A stretch of DNA of 64,000 nt from Asterochloris sp. CNOR1. Its lineage: Eukaryota; Chlorophyta; Trebouxiophyceae; Trebouxiales; Trebouxiaceae. The notes below the pieces were generated by a model that made no database searches, had not been told where the DNA came from, and saw nothing but the letters and a program-made list of their open reading frames with translations. A program made the position numbers and the translations under genes. The stretch covers positions 124,001 to 188,000 of the forward strand of contig OZ017761.1 of assembly GCA_963969365.1 (NCBI GenBank), in the 5' to 3' direction. Shown here in pieces: positions 23,301-34,414 of the stretch. Within the stretch, counting starts at the first letter, position 1; every line of letters starts with the position of its first letter.

Positions 23301-23499
23301 ATTCAGTTCTTGCAAACCATGCGACAGCCTGTTGCAGCCGGCAACTCTGCTGGTGTCTCACTCTGCTGGTGTCTCACTCAATCCTGTGTCTTGCAGGTTC
23401 CCCTTGGAGCAGGCATCTCAGGCATTCAGCGCCCTCCTCACAAGGGAGTCCGTGGGGAAAGTGCTGCTCCTGCCCAACGCCCCTGCGTCCAAGCTCTAG
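17400..23499 (+). CDS. Zinc-less quinone oxidoreductase (MDR superfamily), 391 aa, 9 exons
   Basis: A probable NADPH-dependent one- or two-electron reductase of quinones or related enones. Exons 17400-17570, 17706-17813, 17987-18152, 18680-18744, 20948-21161, 21776-21853, 22261-22376, 23030-23184 and 23397-23499 join in phase to exactly 391 codons plus stop. Family marks: AAGLNFADALQVQGLYQVKP, PFIPGAEVSGEV, GGFASEIVVRES, GLPVAFGTAHLAL, the nucleotide-binding TVLILGAGGGVGIAAVQIAK, LGADVVIDT, GVDVVFDTVGG, HILIIGFASG and the terminal ALLTRESVGKVLL. Catalytic and structural zinc ligands are absent, as in the QOR branch. Between LGADVVIDT and VDVVFDTVGG there is an extra segment of about 60 residues rich in Ala, Lys and Gln (exons 5-6) not usual for the family. 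Intron 4 is 2.2 kb. Confidence 0.95.
18275..18294. repeat. Homopolymer of 20 G
   Basis: Twenty consecutive G in intron 3 of the quinone oxidoreductase gene, within a longer G-rich run. Length may be uncertain because such tracts are prone to sequencing error. A G-quadruplex could form in the transcript. Confidence 0.9.
19940..20400. repeat. Tandem duplication of about 254 bp in quinone oxidoreductase intron 4
   Basis: Two diverged copies, aligned by gctatgcacctcaccca at 19987 and 20241, also share tgagcatgcctcagcagaca-like and gatcagcaaagctag-like blocks. The repeat lies wholly inside the 2.2-kb intron 4 and does not resemble the neighbouring exons. Confidence 0.8.
22826..23029 (+). repeat. 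Boundary echo of quinone oxidoreductase exon 8 acceptor
   Basis: Exon 8 begins at 23030 (attgctgccaacatcgcgct). A copy (atccctgccaacaatctgct, preceded by cag) starts at 22928, 102 bp upstream, and stays alignable for about 85 bp including cagtcaccagaag against cagccaccagatg. A weaker trace may start near 22828, another 100 bp up. The copy has an in-frame stop. Confidence 0.8.
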
Positions 23500-23847
23500 A
23501 CCGTCCCCCTGATCTACGCATGCTGTAGCGCTCCCTCATTTGATTGAAATGATGTATGCACACCATTGCAGGTGTTTGCCCTTGTCATAACTTCTTGCAA
23601 AATGGCGTCACAAATGACAGTATCTCAGCAAAGCTCAAAGGGGAGGCCAGGCAGGACAGACTCTGCCCCTCAAATCTCAAAGAATCAAGGGGCTCAGCAT
23701 TGAGAGATGCATATGCTCAGGCCGGCCACCTGCAGGCAAGTGATGACAAGCGATGTGTGATTTGCGACATAACATTGCTGTCAGAGAGAAGGCAGTGGCG
23801 CCTGGCAAATAGCGTTTGACAGTTCTTGGAAGCTTACCTGTTCTGTT
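23500..23847. other. Convergent intergenic region (oxidoreductase / LHCII 3' ends)
   Basis: The 348 bp between two converging stop codons must carry both 3' UTRs. I find no TGTAA polyadenylation motif of the chlorophyte type on either strand here, and no other gene. Confidence 0.5.
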
Positions 23848-26800
23848 TCACTGCGGTGTGAACCGAGTGGCAGTCACGGAGTTGAGACCTACACACAGAC
23901 AGAGTAGCTCAGCAGACAAAGCACAGTCCGGAACTGAGCAGTGGTCACACTCGCATGTGCAGGTAGCTGCTTTGAGGAGCCTGCTTAGGCTCATCTTTGA
24001 GGGAGATTGCTGGCAAATTTCATTGCACTGGTGCTGCCTGGCACAGATGTACCCTTGGCAATGCATCAATAAACAGTGCACATAGGTATACAGTTTAAAC
24101 GCAGCAATGTCAGCACCTCCTCAGGCACAGACATGAAAACCAGTGAGCCCCACACTGCAGGTGGTTTCATTGCTTAGCTATGCACTCTTTGTCCCAAGCA
24201 CCCTGCCGGGCACTTGACATCATTGTGTCCTCCAACACCAAACAACTGGAGCTGGCCCAAGCACTTGGCACCTCCTGAACAGACAAACACCATCACAAGC
24301 ACACATCAACATCCCTGACTCTCACCGTTGACATTGCCAGGGTCAGACAGGTGGTCCAACAGGTTCTGCAGAGGGCCCTTGCCAGTGACAATGGCCTGGA
24401 CGAAGAAGCCGAGCATGGAGAACATGGCCAGGCGCCCATTCTTGATCTCCTTGACCTGAAGGGCAGGAAAGAAGGGGGACAGTCAGGCGCCTGCCATCTT
24501 GTGCCTCCTATGAGTGCAAGTACTTGCACTTGCACGGTTTGAGATCCAAACAAACAGGTGGCGTGTATGATGGATGACAGACAGGCAGACCAAGCTGGTG
24601 GTTGATGCAGGCACATGGCCAGATAAGAGAGTTGTGATGGCAAAAGGACACCAGGTGTTGTTCATGGGGACAACCACAGATATCGGCAATAAGCAAGCCA
24701 GATTGGTACAGTCAGCCTGGGCTGTGGCGCCACCACATTGTTGGGGGGTGCTTGATGGGCTCACCTTGAGCTCTGCAAAGCTGTCTGGGTCGTCAGCCTG
24801 CAAGGCAGGGCAGGACAGACCGTTGCTGAGCTACCGTTTGTGTCCAGCATTGTGTGCAGCACCTGCACTGCAGGGACTGAGGCAGGGCGGGCTGAGAGCC
24901 AAGTCGCCTCAACTGCTGATCAGCCATGAGGGGGCATACAGCGGTTTGCTGCCAGTCTCACATGCAGCGTCATGCAGACACACAGGGGATGACTTACCAG
25001 CCCAAGGGGGTCAAAGCTGCCACCAGGGTACAGGGGGTCCACCACCTCGCCCAGGGGCCCGCCATTCAGGCGGTAGCCCTCCACAGCGCCCATCAGAATC
25101 ACCTGCATGCCCAGAAGCAAACAGGTCGGCTTCAGGCCGGCCCAACATGAGTCGTCACCAGGCACCTATGCCAGTCAGGCGGTAGCCTGTAGAGCGCTCT
25201 TCAGGAGCACCTGCATGTCATGAAGCAGATGGCTCAGCTCCAGGCAGGCCCAGTCATCACCAGGCACCTATGCCATCCAGGCAGTAGCCCTGTAGAGCGC
25301 CCTGTATGAGCACCTGCATGTCATGAAGCGAATGGCTCAGCTTCAGTCAGGCTCAGCCATCACCGGGCACCCATGGCGAGGTGGCGCAAGACCTCTACAG
25401 CACCCATCTGCCTGCTTGTCAGGAAGCAGACAGCTTAAGTCAGGCAGGCTCAGCCGTGACCAGGCACCATTGATGCGAAATTCTCTGCAGCGCCCATCAG
25501 AAGCGCTTGCATGTTCTGAAGGAAGGAGCTCTGCTTGGTCAGGCTCAGTTGTTACCAGGCACCCATGCCAGAATCAACCGGCACATGTCTCCACAGATCA
25601 GCATGAGCAGATGTGAGCAACTGTTGCTTTGTGCATGCTGTGAAGGCAAGAAGCAGATGAAGTGCTGTTGCTTGGCACAGGGCTCGTGGTCTCCCTGCTG
25701 TTGCAAGTGAGGCAGTCAGGGATGAGCACGCAGAGGCTGCAAGCTTGCCCTCCCTTGAGCACAGCACAGAGAAGATGCTTTGGCCACCACTGGCCGGGAC
25801 AAGCCACATCCGCAATGGCAGAAAGTTGGTAGGTAAGTGGGCGGAGGTCCTGGCAACCAGCTGGTGCAACAGGACGTTTGTAGCAGGAGCCCACCTGCAC
25901 GGCCAGTGTGCCGATGATGCTCTTGGCGCCAATCAGGTTGTCCTGCCCCAGGTCTGCAGAGCAGGAGGGGACAGTCAGGCGGCTGCATCGCGACTCCTGT
26001 GGCTGGTTTCCATATACCGTAGCATCGCAGCCGATGACTTGGTATCCAGTTGCTGAACGCATGATGTCGAGGTGACAGAGCGTTAAACTGAATCAAAGTG
26101 GTGCTGCTGTCTCCCAGCTCATGGGAGAGCAGGAGACTCCAGAAACAGAGATATTTCGGCAACCAGCCAAGCCGACATACCTATCCCCCCCCCATCAGGC
26201 GCAGGACAGCTTGCAGCGCCATGCAAGCTGCTTGGCAGGTGCATTGTAAGGCCAACAGTCATAAGGAGCACGGGATGCGGGCAGCCAGAAGCATTCCCTG
26301 CAGGCCATTGCTGCTCCGCCATCAGATGGCTTAGATAGGCACCTGTTTGCCACTTTGGGACGGATGGCCAGCAGACGACCAACTGGCCTTGTATATTGTA
26401 CTGTATCATAAGCGATAAGGTGGCCTTGCTGCTACGGTCCGCTGAGATTCAGCCACTGATGGCTCCATGTTCTATCATCTCAGGTTGAGCTCCGCCATCT
26501 CCCTGCTTCCTCAGCTTGTGCTCCAGGTCAACAACCCACTGCCCCCAGCACCCCCGCACTCACAGTTCAGGCCCTTGGGGTCCTTGATGATGATCCCGCC
26601 GGCCTTGAACCACACCGACTCCTGGAAGTTGACGCCGCTGAACTTCTGCAGGTACTCGGGCAGGATGCAGCCCAGGGCGCCCAGCATGGCCCACCGCGCA
26701 TGGATCAGCTCAATCTCGCGGTACCTGCAGGCAGCGCAGAGCGGTCTGAGCTGCCAGAGAGTACCTTCCAAGTGCTTTGAATTTGGAAGATCATCAAAGT

Positions 26801-28916
26801 CGGAGCTCGCCATCTTCAGCGGGTCTGGCCAGCTGTGCTGGCCTGTGGATGCTGTGCGGCCCTGCAGCAGGCATCAGCCCGTCACTCCTGGTGGCTGGCC
26901 CCTGTAACAGAGCAGCCGCCACTTGCCCAGGAGATTGCGGGGTCTGCAAGGAGGGAAGTCACTGGCCCGGCAGAAGACCTGTGGGTGCTGTTGACGACTG
27001 GCCCTGCTTGCTCTGAGAAGTGGAGGCAGGCAGGCGCCAGCATGAGGCAAGCAGACATGACATCTGGAAAAGGCGTGCGGAGCCCCTACTGGCAAGCCAC
27101 TGGCCGGCTTGCTCACCCTGTTCACTGCAGCACACAAGCAACATCTGCAGAGGCGAAATGGGTTTGCCCACCTGGAGAAGGTCTGTGGGTCGGCTGATAG
27201 GCCGGCTGTGTCCCACCCGTAGTCGCCGGGGAACTCGCCGGTCAGGTACTCGGGGGGGTTTGTGAAAGGACCTGCAGGGGCACAGCATGGCTGAGTGGAG
27301 CAGGTCTGAGCAGAAAGTCTGCATACGGGTCAAACCTTGCATGCCTGAGAAGCAGCGCTCACGCCCTGTGCGACCATGCAGGCGGATGGTGAGCGACACC
27401 TGCGCCTACCTGCTGAGAGGCATAGTGGGCAAGCAGCACACCTTCATTTGGAGACACCCACAAATGGACAGTTCTGGCCTTGAACGGGCTGTTGCCAGTC
27501 TGCCTTCCCCAGCCAGTGCCTGCACAGTTCTCTCCGCAGCCGTTGGCCGAAGGAACAGTCCTGGCCCCCATGGTTGCCTACCCAAGCCTGTCCTTGAACA
27601 CAAAACCCTGCTTCTCTGGCCCTGCTGGGCTGCCACCAGTCTGCCTGCCTGAGCCTGTTCCTGCCCATGGAACCCTCTCCCCCGCAAACACCACAAGCAG
27701 CAGAGGCTCACCCAGGAACTTGGCCCGGTCGGGGCCATACCACCGGCTGGTCTTGTCGCCGCCGCCCTCAGACTTGCTCCACCACCCCAGGCGGGTTCTG
27801 CAAAGGAGTAGCAAGTCAGCAACATTGATGTTTTGTAGAGGATGCTGGCCTTTTCCGCTCAATGGGCTGAGCTTGGCCTGCCTGCTACAGACTCGTGTGC
27901 AGCCGGCAATGTCCACAATCAGCAGACCTCGTTCGCATGCTGTGTTGCAGCAAAGCAAACCCCAACCACTCCTTTTCAGCTGACAGCTGTCAACATGCAG
28001 CTGGTCTTGCGGGCATGGTCATGCGCCCCCATCCCCTGGGTTGCACATGAAGTGGGTGCCGTGATAGGCCTCGCTGAGTGGTGGCTGCATGCTCAACGCA
28101 CAAGCTACAAGCCCAAGCGTCAGCACGTTTGCGACAGGCCTTGGGCAACCACTCAACCAGGGAGCTGGTGTGTGCACCCACGCATCTCACCTCACGGTCT
28201 TGCGAGCGCCAGTGGGCACCTTGGGGGCAACCTTCTTGGCTGTCTTCTGGATCTTCTTGGTGGCCTGCAGATCGAGCTCTGGTCAAAGGCCCCTGCCTGT
28301 ACCATCTCACTCACAGCTGCTCTTGACAAAGCTGGCCTGTCGCTCAACTTCTGAAACATATTGCAGGTGGCTATTGAAGAGGTCTAGGACTGGCCTGCCA
28401 ATACAGTGCAGAGCTAAGCAGCAGAAGGACAAGCATGACCAGGGCTGTGTGGTGCTGTGGCGCTTGACACTGCCAGCGAGGTGCCTGAGTGCAGCGCTCC
28501 CTGGCCCCACTGAGTTTCTCCCAAGAAACTCAGTCATCTGGCTGCCTCAGGACAGTGTCACCTTCTGTGCGGCGCCCTTCATGACCACGCGGGAGCCATT
28601 GCTGGCCTGCATGCCGCGCACACGCTGTCAGCTGAATCAGAGTGCCGCGGTCCCCAGATCTTGCAATCAGATGTGTCCAGTCGGCATGCAGGCTTCTGAA
28701 CGGGGTTGACGTGGGTGGAGGCGACTGCTGACTTTGCAGGTCTGGCTGCTGCCAACATGGATTCACGTTCTGATATTGGTCTCATGACTGGCATTGCCTG
28801 TGTGGAGTGCACTATCTCAAGGCTGTAGGGGCTGCCATTCAGCTCACCTGGATGTCATTGGTCCTGCTGCCCACAGCCTGGCCCAGGAATGTCTTGTCCA
28901 GCATGGTGGACGCCAT
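23848..28916 (-). CDS. LHCBM: Major light-harvesting chlorophyll a/b protein of LHCII, 306 aa, 11 exons
   Basis: It binds chlorophylls a and b and xanthophylls in the thylakoid membrane as the trimeric photosystem II antenna. Exons 28848-28916 (ATG at 28916), 28562-28624, 28191-28264, 27712-27797, 27172-27271, 26564-26724, 25895-25953, 24998-25102, 24765-24797, 24326-24455 and 23848-23888 join in phase to exactly 306 codons plus stop. The first about 45 residues look like a transit peptide ([12 protein letters not shown]...[11 protein letters not shown]). Present are the trimerisation motif [26 protein letters not shown], helix [17 protein letters not shown], helix [12 protein letters not shown], and helix [21 protein letters not shown] with [13 protein letters not shown], so the main chlorophyll ligands are conserved. 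The basic N-terminal stretch ([15 protein letters not shown] and onward) is about 20 residues longer than usual. Exon 9 is only 33 bp. Confidence 0.96.
25103..25530 (-). repeat. Four boundary echoes of LHCII exon 8 acceptor, about 100-bp period
   Basis: The functional acceptor is at 25102/25103 (agaatcac|ctgcatgccc). Degenerate copies of the exon start plus acceptor have boundaries near 25210 (+108), 25313 (+103), 25411 (+98) and 25506 (+95). Each repeats versions of caggcggtagccc...agcgcccatcag...ctgcatg and the intron-side caggcacc block. Similarity falls with distance from the exon. None can encode the conserved GAVEGYRL helix intact. Confidence 0.85.
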
Positions 28917-29061
28917 CAGAATATCCTCAAGTTCTGCACAAAGTCAGCAGCTGCGCGATCTGAAACCGGCCTGAGCACGAGGATAGTTTGGCTTAGGTCG
29001 GGCGTATCTGAGCCCTATCTTTGACAAAAGCACTTGCGTGGAGTGCTGAGCTCTCTACCAC

Positions 29062-32000
29062 TTACACCACCAGCCCTTCATGGAATGCAGCAATCTGGGC
29101 AGTCAACCTGCCCTTCGTCAGGTCATCAGCAAACGCAAAGGCAACTGATGCGGCCGCTAGTGTGATGAGCTGCTTCCTGGACAATTGAAAAGCCTGGGCT
29201 GCCATGGCATACTCCTGGGACAGGCTGGTGTTGAACACGCCGCTGTCGTCTGTGCACAGCACGACAGGATGACCTGCAGAAACATGCCATGCTGAGCGAG
29301 CGCAAGCTGCGTGCCACTGATGTGCAAAGCAGCAGAAGACTGGCAAGGAGCCAACCACCTGATTTGCGCAGGGGCTCGAAGTGGTGATCAGCGATGCCCT
29401 GCACGCTCTCAGTCATGACATTGCTGCTGAGGCACAGCTCCAGAGGGATCCTGGAGGCTGCCAGCTGCTGGCTGAGGGCTGCGTCCAGGCAGCACATGTG
29501 CCCCAGGCGCTCCGGCTTGAAGGCCAGCATCGCAGCTGTTTCCTGGGGGTTGTAGACCTGCACGAAGCGGGGGGCCTTTGCAAGGCTTTGCATGATGTGT
29601 CATGGCTTGGGCGCTCAAGCTTGAAGGTCAGCATCGCAAACCATTTCCTGAGTAGCTGTAAAGCTGCACACAGGTGGAGGTAGCAGGGGTCTACAAGCAG
29701 GTCTGTGTGGTGCTTGGACAGCGACGCTAAGAGCAGCATGGCTGCTGACTCCTCAAGTTTGTTCACTTCACATAGGTGGTGTACTGAGGGTTGGTGGTGC
29801 TGGCCAGTGAGCTGCAAAGGCAGATCACAGCATCGCTGGCGGCCAGCATCGCGGCTGTCTCCTAGGGGCTGTACACCTGCACATAACTGCAGTACTGCAC
29901 ATAGCTGCAGTTGCGTATTGGTCTGTAAGCTGCATTGAAGGTATGAAGGCAGTGATCTGAAGGATGGTGAAGGGCTGCATTCGGGGCAAGCAAGGCAGTC
30001 AGCTATGCTGCCCAGGCTCACTCCTCGCAAGCAAGAGCACAGACACCTCTGCATGATCTGCGTGACACAGACATCTCAGCACTTTAGCCTAAAGCCCGCC
30101 CAAGGCACCTTCACTGACTTTGGGGTGCTGGCGCTGCTTGGCACATCCTGCATGTGTGCGGCACGAAGGTGAGCCCAGCCTGCCAGCAGGGCATGCTCCC
30201 ACGCAGCCCACTGCCCAACAGAGTGCTTTCCCGGGGCAATGGCGTGCCAACCACCAGTTGCCTGACAGGGGCTGGGCTGCCTCCCACTCCCTCAAACTAT
30301 GTGCTGTAGTCCCTGGTGCCCTCAAAGATGCAGAAGCAGGGCTACTCTCATTTTGAACACTTGGCGTCATGCTGCCTCACCTCCCCAGCATGCAGCGTGA
30401 TCTTCAGCCCGGCCTGCCGGGCCACTTGCAGCGCCGGCTCCCATGTGGCCCAGTCCCCAATGGACGGGTTGCCTGACAGGTCGATGCCCACAACCCCTTG
30501 CTGACGGTGTGCTGCCGCCAACCGCACAGTTTCAAGTGCCTGCTCGCTACTCTCTCGACGGTCGATGCTCAGGATGACTGCGCACTCACACAAGCGACAG
30601 TCGCCTGCACACGGTGTCCACACATGCCTGAGCGCGGCTGCGAATGCTACAGCAACTCCCCAGGCTGCATGAGTGCTGCAGTGCGGTGTGCTGCCATGGC
30701 TCTGTGACCCAGAGAACACCTGTGGACAGCCGTCAGAGCCGCTGCTGTGGCTGTGTATTATCAGCAGTACCTGAGGAGCGCAGCGCAGAGCCTCCATCAG
30801 CAAAGCTGTCCAGACATGATGCAGCATAGCGAGCTGCAGCCAGCAAGCCCTCAGCGCCTCTGTGAGGCAGAAGGAAGGGCATCTGTCACCATGCAGCACC
30901 GGTGACATGTTAGGCGCTGTGGTGGGCCGCCGTGCAGCGTGAAGGCCTGGGATCAAACAGCACAGCTCTCAGGCCAGCCCATACACATGGCAAGTTGTCG
31001 GTGCCCAGGCCCAAGCAGCCTTAGCCAAACATGGCTCAGCAGACCAAGCGGCCATGCAGTGGATGCAGTGCAGTCTACAGGTTGGGTGCTGCACCCTTGC
31101 TGACAAGACAATTGTGGCGTCTGCCAGGCACCCACCTGCAGATGCTGACTTCCTGTGTGCCTGCAAGCCTGCCAGCACAGCCCCCAAGTAGGAGGCCTTG
31201 GTCATCCCATGCTCTGGGCGCGCCTGCACCAGAAAGTGGGTGTTGCATCTTGAGTGTGGCACAAGCGCTTCAAGTAATGTACAAGACGGGAGCAGGCTGT
31301 CAGCTCAACCTGACTGAAAACCCTACTTTGAGCCTGCGAAGAGCACTTCAACCTCTTCAGAATCCCAGGCACCAGGACAATGAGGCAGCTGAACCTTGAA
31401 TGCCTCTGGTCAGTCTGCTCCAGCAGCTGTGATGCTGCGCATGGCACATGCCTGCTGGTGCAGTTTGCTCATATGGTGCAGGGGCAGTCCCCACCGTGGG
31501 CAAGATCTGCAACTCTGCAGCTGATATGTTGTCTGCAGCCCTGTCATTTGTGACAGAGGATGGCTGCCTGACTCTGGAGTCACGCAGCAGTTGCGCACAA
31601 GTGACAAAGGGCGCTCAGCCCAGCCCCCCATCCAATTGTGGATGTCTCTCCCAACCGTGGTGACGATGCCGACGCTTGTCCCTCAGCAGCTCATGATAGC
31701 TACAGCTCATCGATGAGCTGCCAGCCTCTGCCAAAGCTCACTTTGGGTGTGGTGCGCAGCTCTGCAAAGATCACATTGTCTGCGCCCATGTCTTCCAGCA
31801 CTTCCTGTGTGATGCGCGTGATGGTGGCATGGTCTGTGGTCACTCTGCACAAGATCAGAAAGAGCTCTGACAGAGTGTTGGTAGAGAGAGCTCTGCGCTA
31901 CATGACACGTGTAAAAACCAACCGCAGAGCTTGAGGTCCTTGCAGGCCAATGAGCAGGCAGCTTCATGAGGGGCCAGGCCATGCATATAGCCCAGCTAGC

Positions 32001-32374
32001 CTGAAAAGCGACTGTGGGTGGGGCCAGAAAGACAGCAGGGGCACCTGTGGATCACGTCAAACAGCTTGAAGCACTCTGCCAGTGTCCTATCGCCCTTGCT
32101 GGTGAGCTGAGCCAGGGCTGGGTCCACGCCCTTCTGTGCAGCAAGCTCCCTGCAGTGCCCGACATGGTTGCATAAATTGCTGGACAAGCCTGACATACTC
32201 CCTCCAGCAGAAGTTTTCGCTGCTGAAAGACATTCTGACCTTGCTTGAGCTGTGGTCAATCATATCTCACCATTGTCAAGCTCACCTGATCGTGGAGCTC
32301 CTAATGGAGCCATTGAGGTGGGCATGCAGCTCCAATTTTGGAAGCTGCTTGCAGAAGGTGACCAGCTCAGACAT
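29062..32374 (-). CDS. ADAL: N6-methyl-AMP deaminase (ADAL/MAPDA family), 359 aa, 8 exons
   Basis: A zinc enzyme of the adenosine deaminase family that converts N6-methyl-AMP from RNA turnover to IMP, keeping methylated adenine out of nucleotide pools. Exons 32286-32374 (ATG at 32374), 32045-32149, 31742-31844, 31136-31223, 30771-30857, 30381-30577, 29359-29557 and 29062-29273 join in phase to exactly 359 codons plus stop, the usual length. Motifs in order: [12 protein letters not shown] (metal His pair), [66 protein letters not shown] (metal His and catalytic Glu), [31 protein letters not shown] and [20 protein letters not shown] (metal Asp). All active-site residues are present. Exon 5 is the least conserved; it replaces the variable plant linker. 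Confidence 0.95.
29558..29895 (-). repeat. Three boundary echoes of ADAL exon 7 acceptor
   Basis: The functional edge is 29557/29558 (gccagcatcgcagctgtttc upstream on the plus strand, then ctgcacg). Copies of this edge have boundaries near 29663, 29766 and 29876, i.e. steps of about 106, 103 and 110 bp. The outermost (gccagcatcgcggctgtctc ... ctgcacataactgc) is better preserved than the middle ones. All lie in the intron upstream of the exon. Confidence 0.85.
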
Positions 32375-32585
32375 GAATGCATGCTCGTGGATTACAGTTC
32401 CTGGGGGTGGTTCAGGTCATGAAGGGTCGAATGCTGAAATGGCGGTATTGCAGTGACAGAGACGATCCTCAAGTCTCGTGACGTTTGCAACACAATCGAG
32501 TGCGGTACAGCCGACAATGCTCTCAGGCACTCTCAGAAAACGATCTTGTCAGGTTGAGCAGACGTACGCTGAGCACGTTGGCGCC
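32375..32585. promoter_or_regulatory. Bidirectional promoter between ADAL and the 314-aa gene
   Basis: Only 211 bp lie between the two divergent start codons (ADAL 32374 minus; 32586 plus), so the genes very likely share a promoter region. I see no clear TATA box. A GTG-initiated extension of the plus-strand frame back to 32478 exists but would not be used as a eukaryotic start. Confidence 0.6.
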
Positions 32586-33598
32586 ATGACGGACGGAGAG
32601 CCCCGGCCAACACGTCCATGCGTGCACTGTGGTGGGCTGCCAGACACGAAGAGCCCTGACTGGAATCTGCTGCTGGGCAAGAGGGACCTGCCCTCTGCCT
32701 CAGTGCTGCTAACACCTGAGACTTCTCCAACAGAAGGAGTCAGCTTCTTGGTCAAGGAGCTACTCTCGTGTGCACCCCATAGCCTGGAGATTCTACAGGC
32801 CTCTGAAGCACAGTACCCTCTCATGATGCCAGTTCCCCTCTCCCACAACAACCTGCAGATACTAAAGCTGGTCTGCAGCGGAGCTTCCCTGACGGTTGTG
32901 GACTTAAATATCGAGGTGGGGTTTGCTGCACCTCAGCGCAAAGCTCTCTGCCTTGTAGCGGCAAGGACAGCAAGGCCTTGCTGGTTGCTGGAGGACATGG
33001 TGCTGTTGGCAGACTTTCTGCATGCACAGGCAGCCACAAAGGACACGTGGAGAGCTGTTGAGCACTTGTTAAGTTTTCTAATGAGCTCTGAGGAAGCCCT
33101 CCGCTTTGACAAGTGGCCTGAGGCGCTGGGCTCAGTCCTCAGTGCCCTGATGGAGTGGGAGTTCGACGGTGGCAAACGGCCAGGAGACAGTACTGTGTTG
33201 CAACGACTCACTGCAAACACTGTGGACATGCCTCAGGCACTGGTTGCCTACTGCCACTGTGGTGAGTGATGCACCCCATGAGTCTGCACACACCAGGTCT
33301 GATGCCCTTGGCTGCCTGTCTGTCTGCAGTCACAGAGCAAGAGTACGTGATGGCAGGAGATGAGTCTGTGATGCGCGATGTCATAGCTAGAAACAACCAC
33401 CATGCCGGATGGGATCGTCAAACCAATTTAGATGTAGCACGATACTTTGGCAGATCAAGAGGCCTCTCTGCCCAGCATCGGCTTGACTGGGCCCACAGGA
33501 CTCTAGTCGATGTCATGACTATGCCAGGTGACGGCAGTCCAGGCTACTTGCAGCTGAAGCACATGCTAGCTCTGGCGTGCGTAAAACCACCCCAATGA
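32586..33598 (+). CDS. Unrecognised protein, 314 aa, 2 exons
   Basis: Exons 32586-33261 and 33330-33598 are joined across a 68-bp GT-AG intron, phase 1, giving 314 codons plus stop. The start is the first ATG in frame (gccATGacgg). I do not recognise a family. The protein is predicted soluble, with no signal peptide or membrane segment. It opens with RPCVHCGGLPD, a lone Cys-x-x-Cys, continues with a leucine-rich helical stretch (SFLVKELLSCAPHSLEILQA, FLHAQAATKDTWRAVEHLLS) resembling armadillo/HEAT-like helices, and ends with a charged region (ARNNHHAGWDRQTNLDVARY). A TGTAA motif 41 bp after the stop fits a chlorophyte polyadenylation signal. It is divergent from ADAL and convergent with the MFS gene. 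Confidence 0.75.
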
Positions 33599-34414
33599 AG
33601 GACAGCTTGTTCTGGTGTGCACAAAGCAGATGTGAGTGTGTAATTCATGAATGCATGGCTCTGGCAAGACATCAGAATGGCGCCTGCGGGTGCAGACTGC
33701 TACCTGACGCAAGAGATGATGGCACCTGCACATGCAAAGGCCTAAGCTGTGCTGGCTGTAGTGCATTGGCTGTCAAGGGGATGGAGGGCTCATCTGCAGA
33801 CACAGCTGTGCAACAGGGATATGCAGCTGCAGAGGGTCTTGCATTAGGTTGCACTGGTGAAGGCGTACACCAGATGGTCTTCTCCTTGCTTGCCCTGGTC
33901 ACCTCCAGCAGTGTGGCGCAGGCCCAAGCCAAGCACAGGTGGGTGAGGAGAGGAGTTCTCCAGCACAGCATTGTCCAAAGCACCCTGATTGAGGCCGCAG
34001 AGAAGGCTGTACAGCTGTAGCATCACTTGGTGTCACCTACGACACCTTTATAAGTGTAGACCCACGAGCAGCAGCGGGGACTAGCGTCAGCAGACCCTTG
34101 ATGGCCAGCAAGCTGGAGATTGTCAGATATTCAGGCTGCTACTCGCCGAGGCTGTGCAGCTGTGCTGGTAATTGCACAGAGCACACATTGTGTGTGGGGA
34201 CAGACAGACAGATTGTGTTTTCCAAAACCTGAACATGAACATCAGCCTGGAAACTGTAATGCATGCTTTGAAAGGCATTTTTGACTTCATGACTCAGACT
34301 TCAGGATAGCAGCAGCTCATTGACCAGCAATACCACTTTGAACAGCAATACAAAGTGTAGCCTCCTTTTTGCAAAACATATGCACATCTGCCAGCTATTT
34401 CAGGCTCACTGAGC
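33599..34414. other. Convergent intergenic region
   Basis: It lies between the stop of the 314-aa gene and the stop of the MFS gene. TGTAA at 33639-33643 is a likely polyadenylation signal for the plus gene. An open frame to 34020 overlaps it but has no homology. The rest (34021-34414) is unremarkable. Confidence 0.5.

Noticed and set aside
28980-29080. tRNA-like text near the ADAL stop
   Set aside because: No cloverleaf with T-loop and acceptor stem could be drawn; the stretch overlaps the ADAL terminal exon.
32478-32585. N-terminal extension of the 314-aa gene
   Set aside because: It would need a GTG start; the ATG at 32586 is the first in frame.
33577-34020. 147-codon plus-strand frame after the 314-aa gene
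   Set aside because: It starts at GTG (first ATG overlaps the previous stop), has no homology, and lies past a TGTAA motif; probably 3' UTR.
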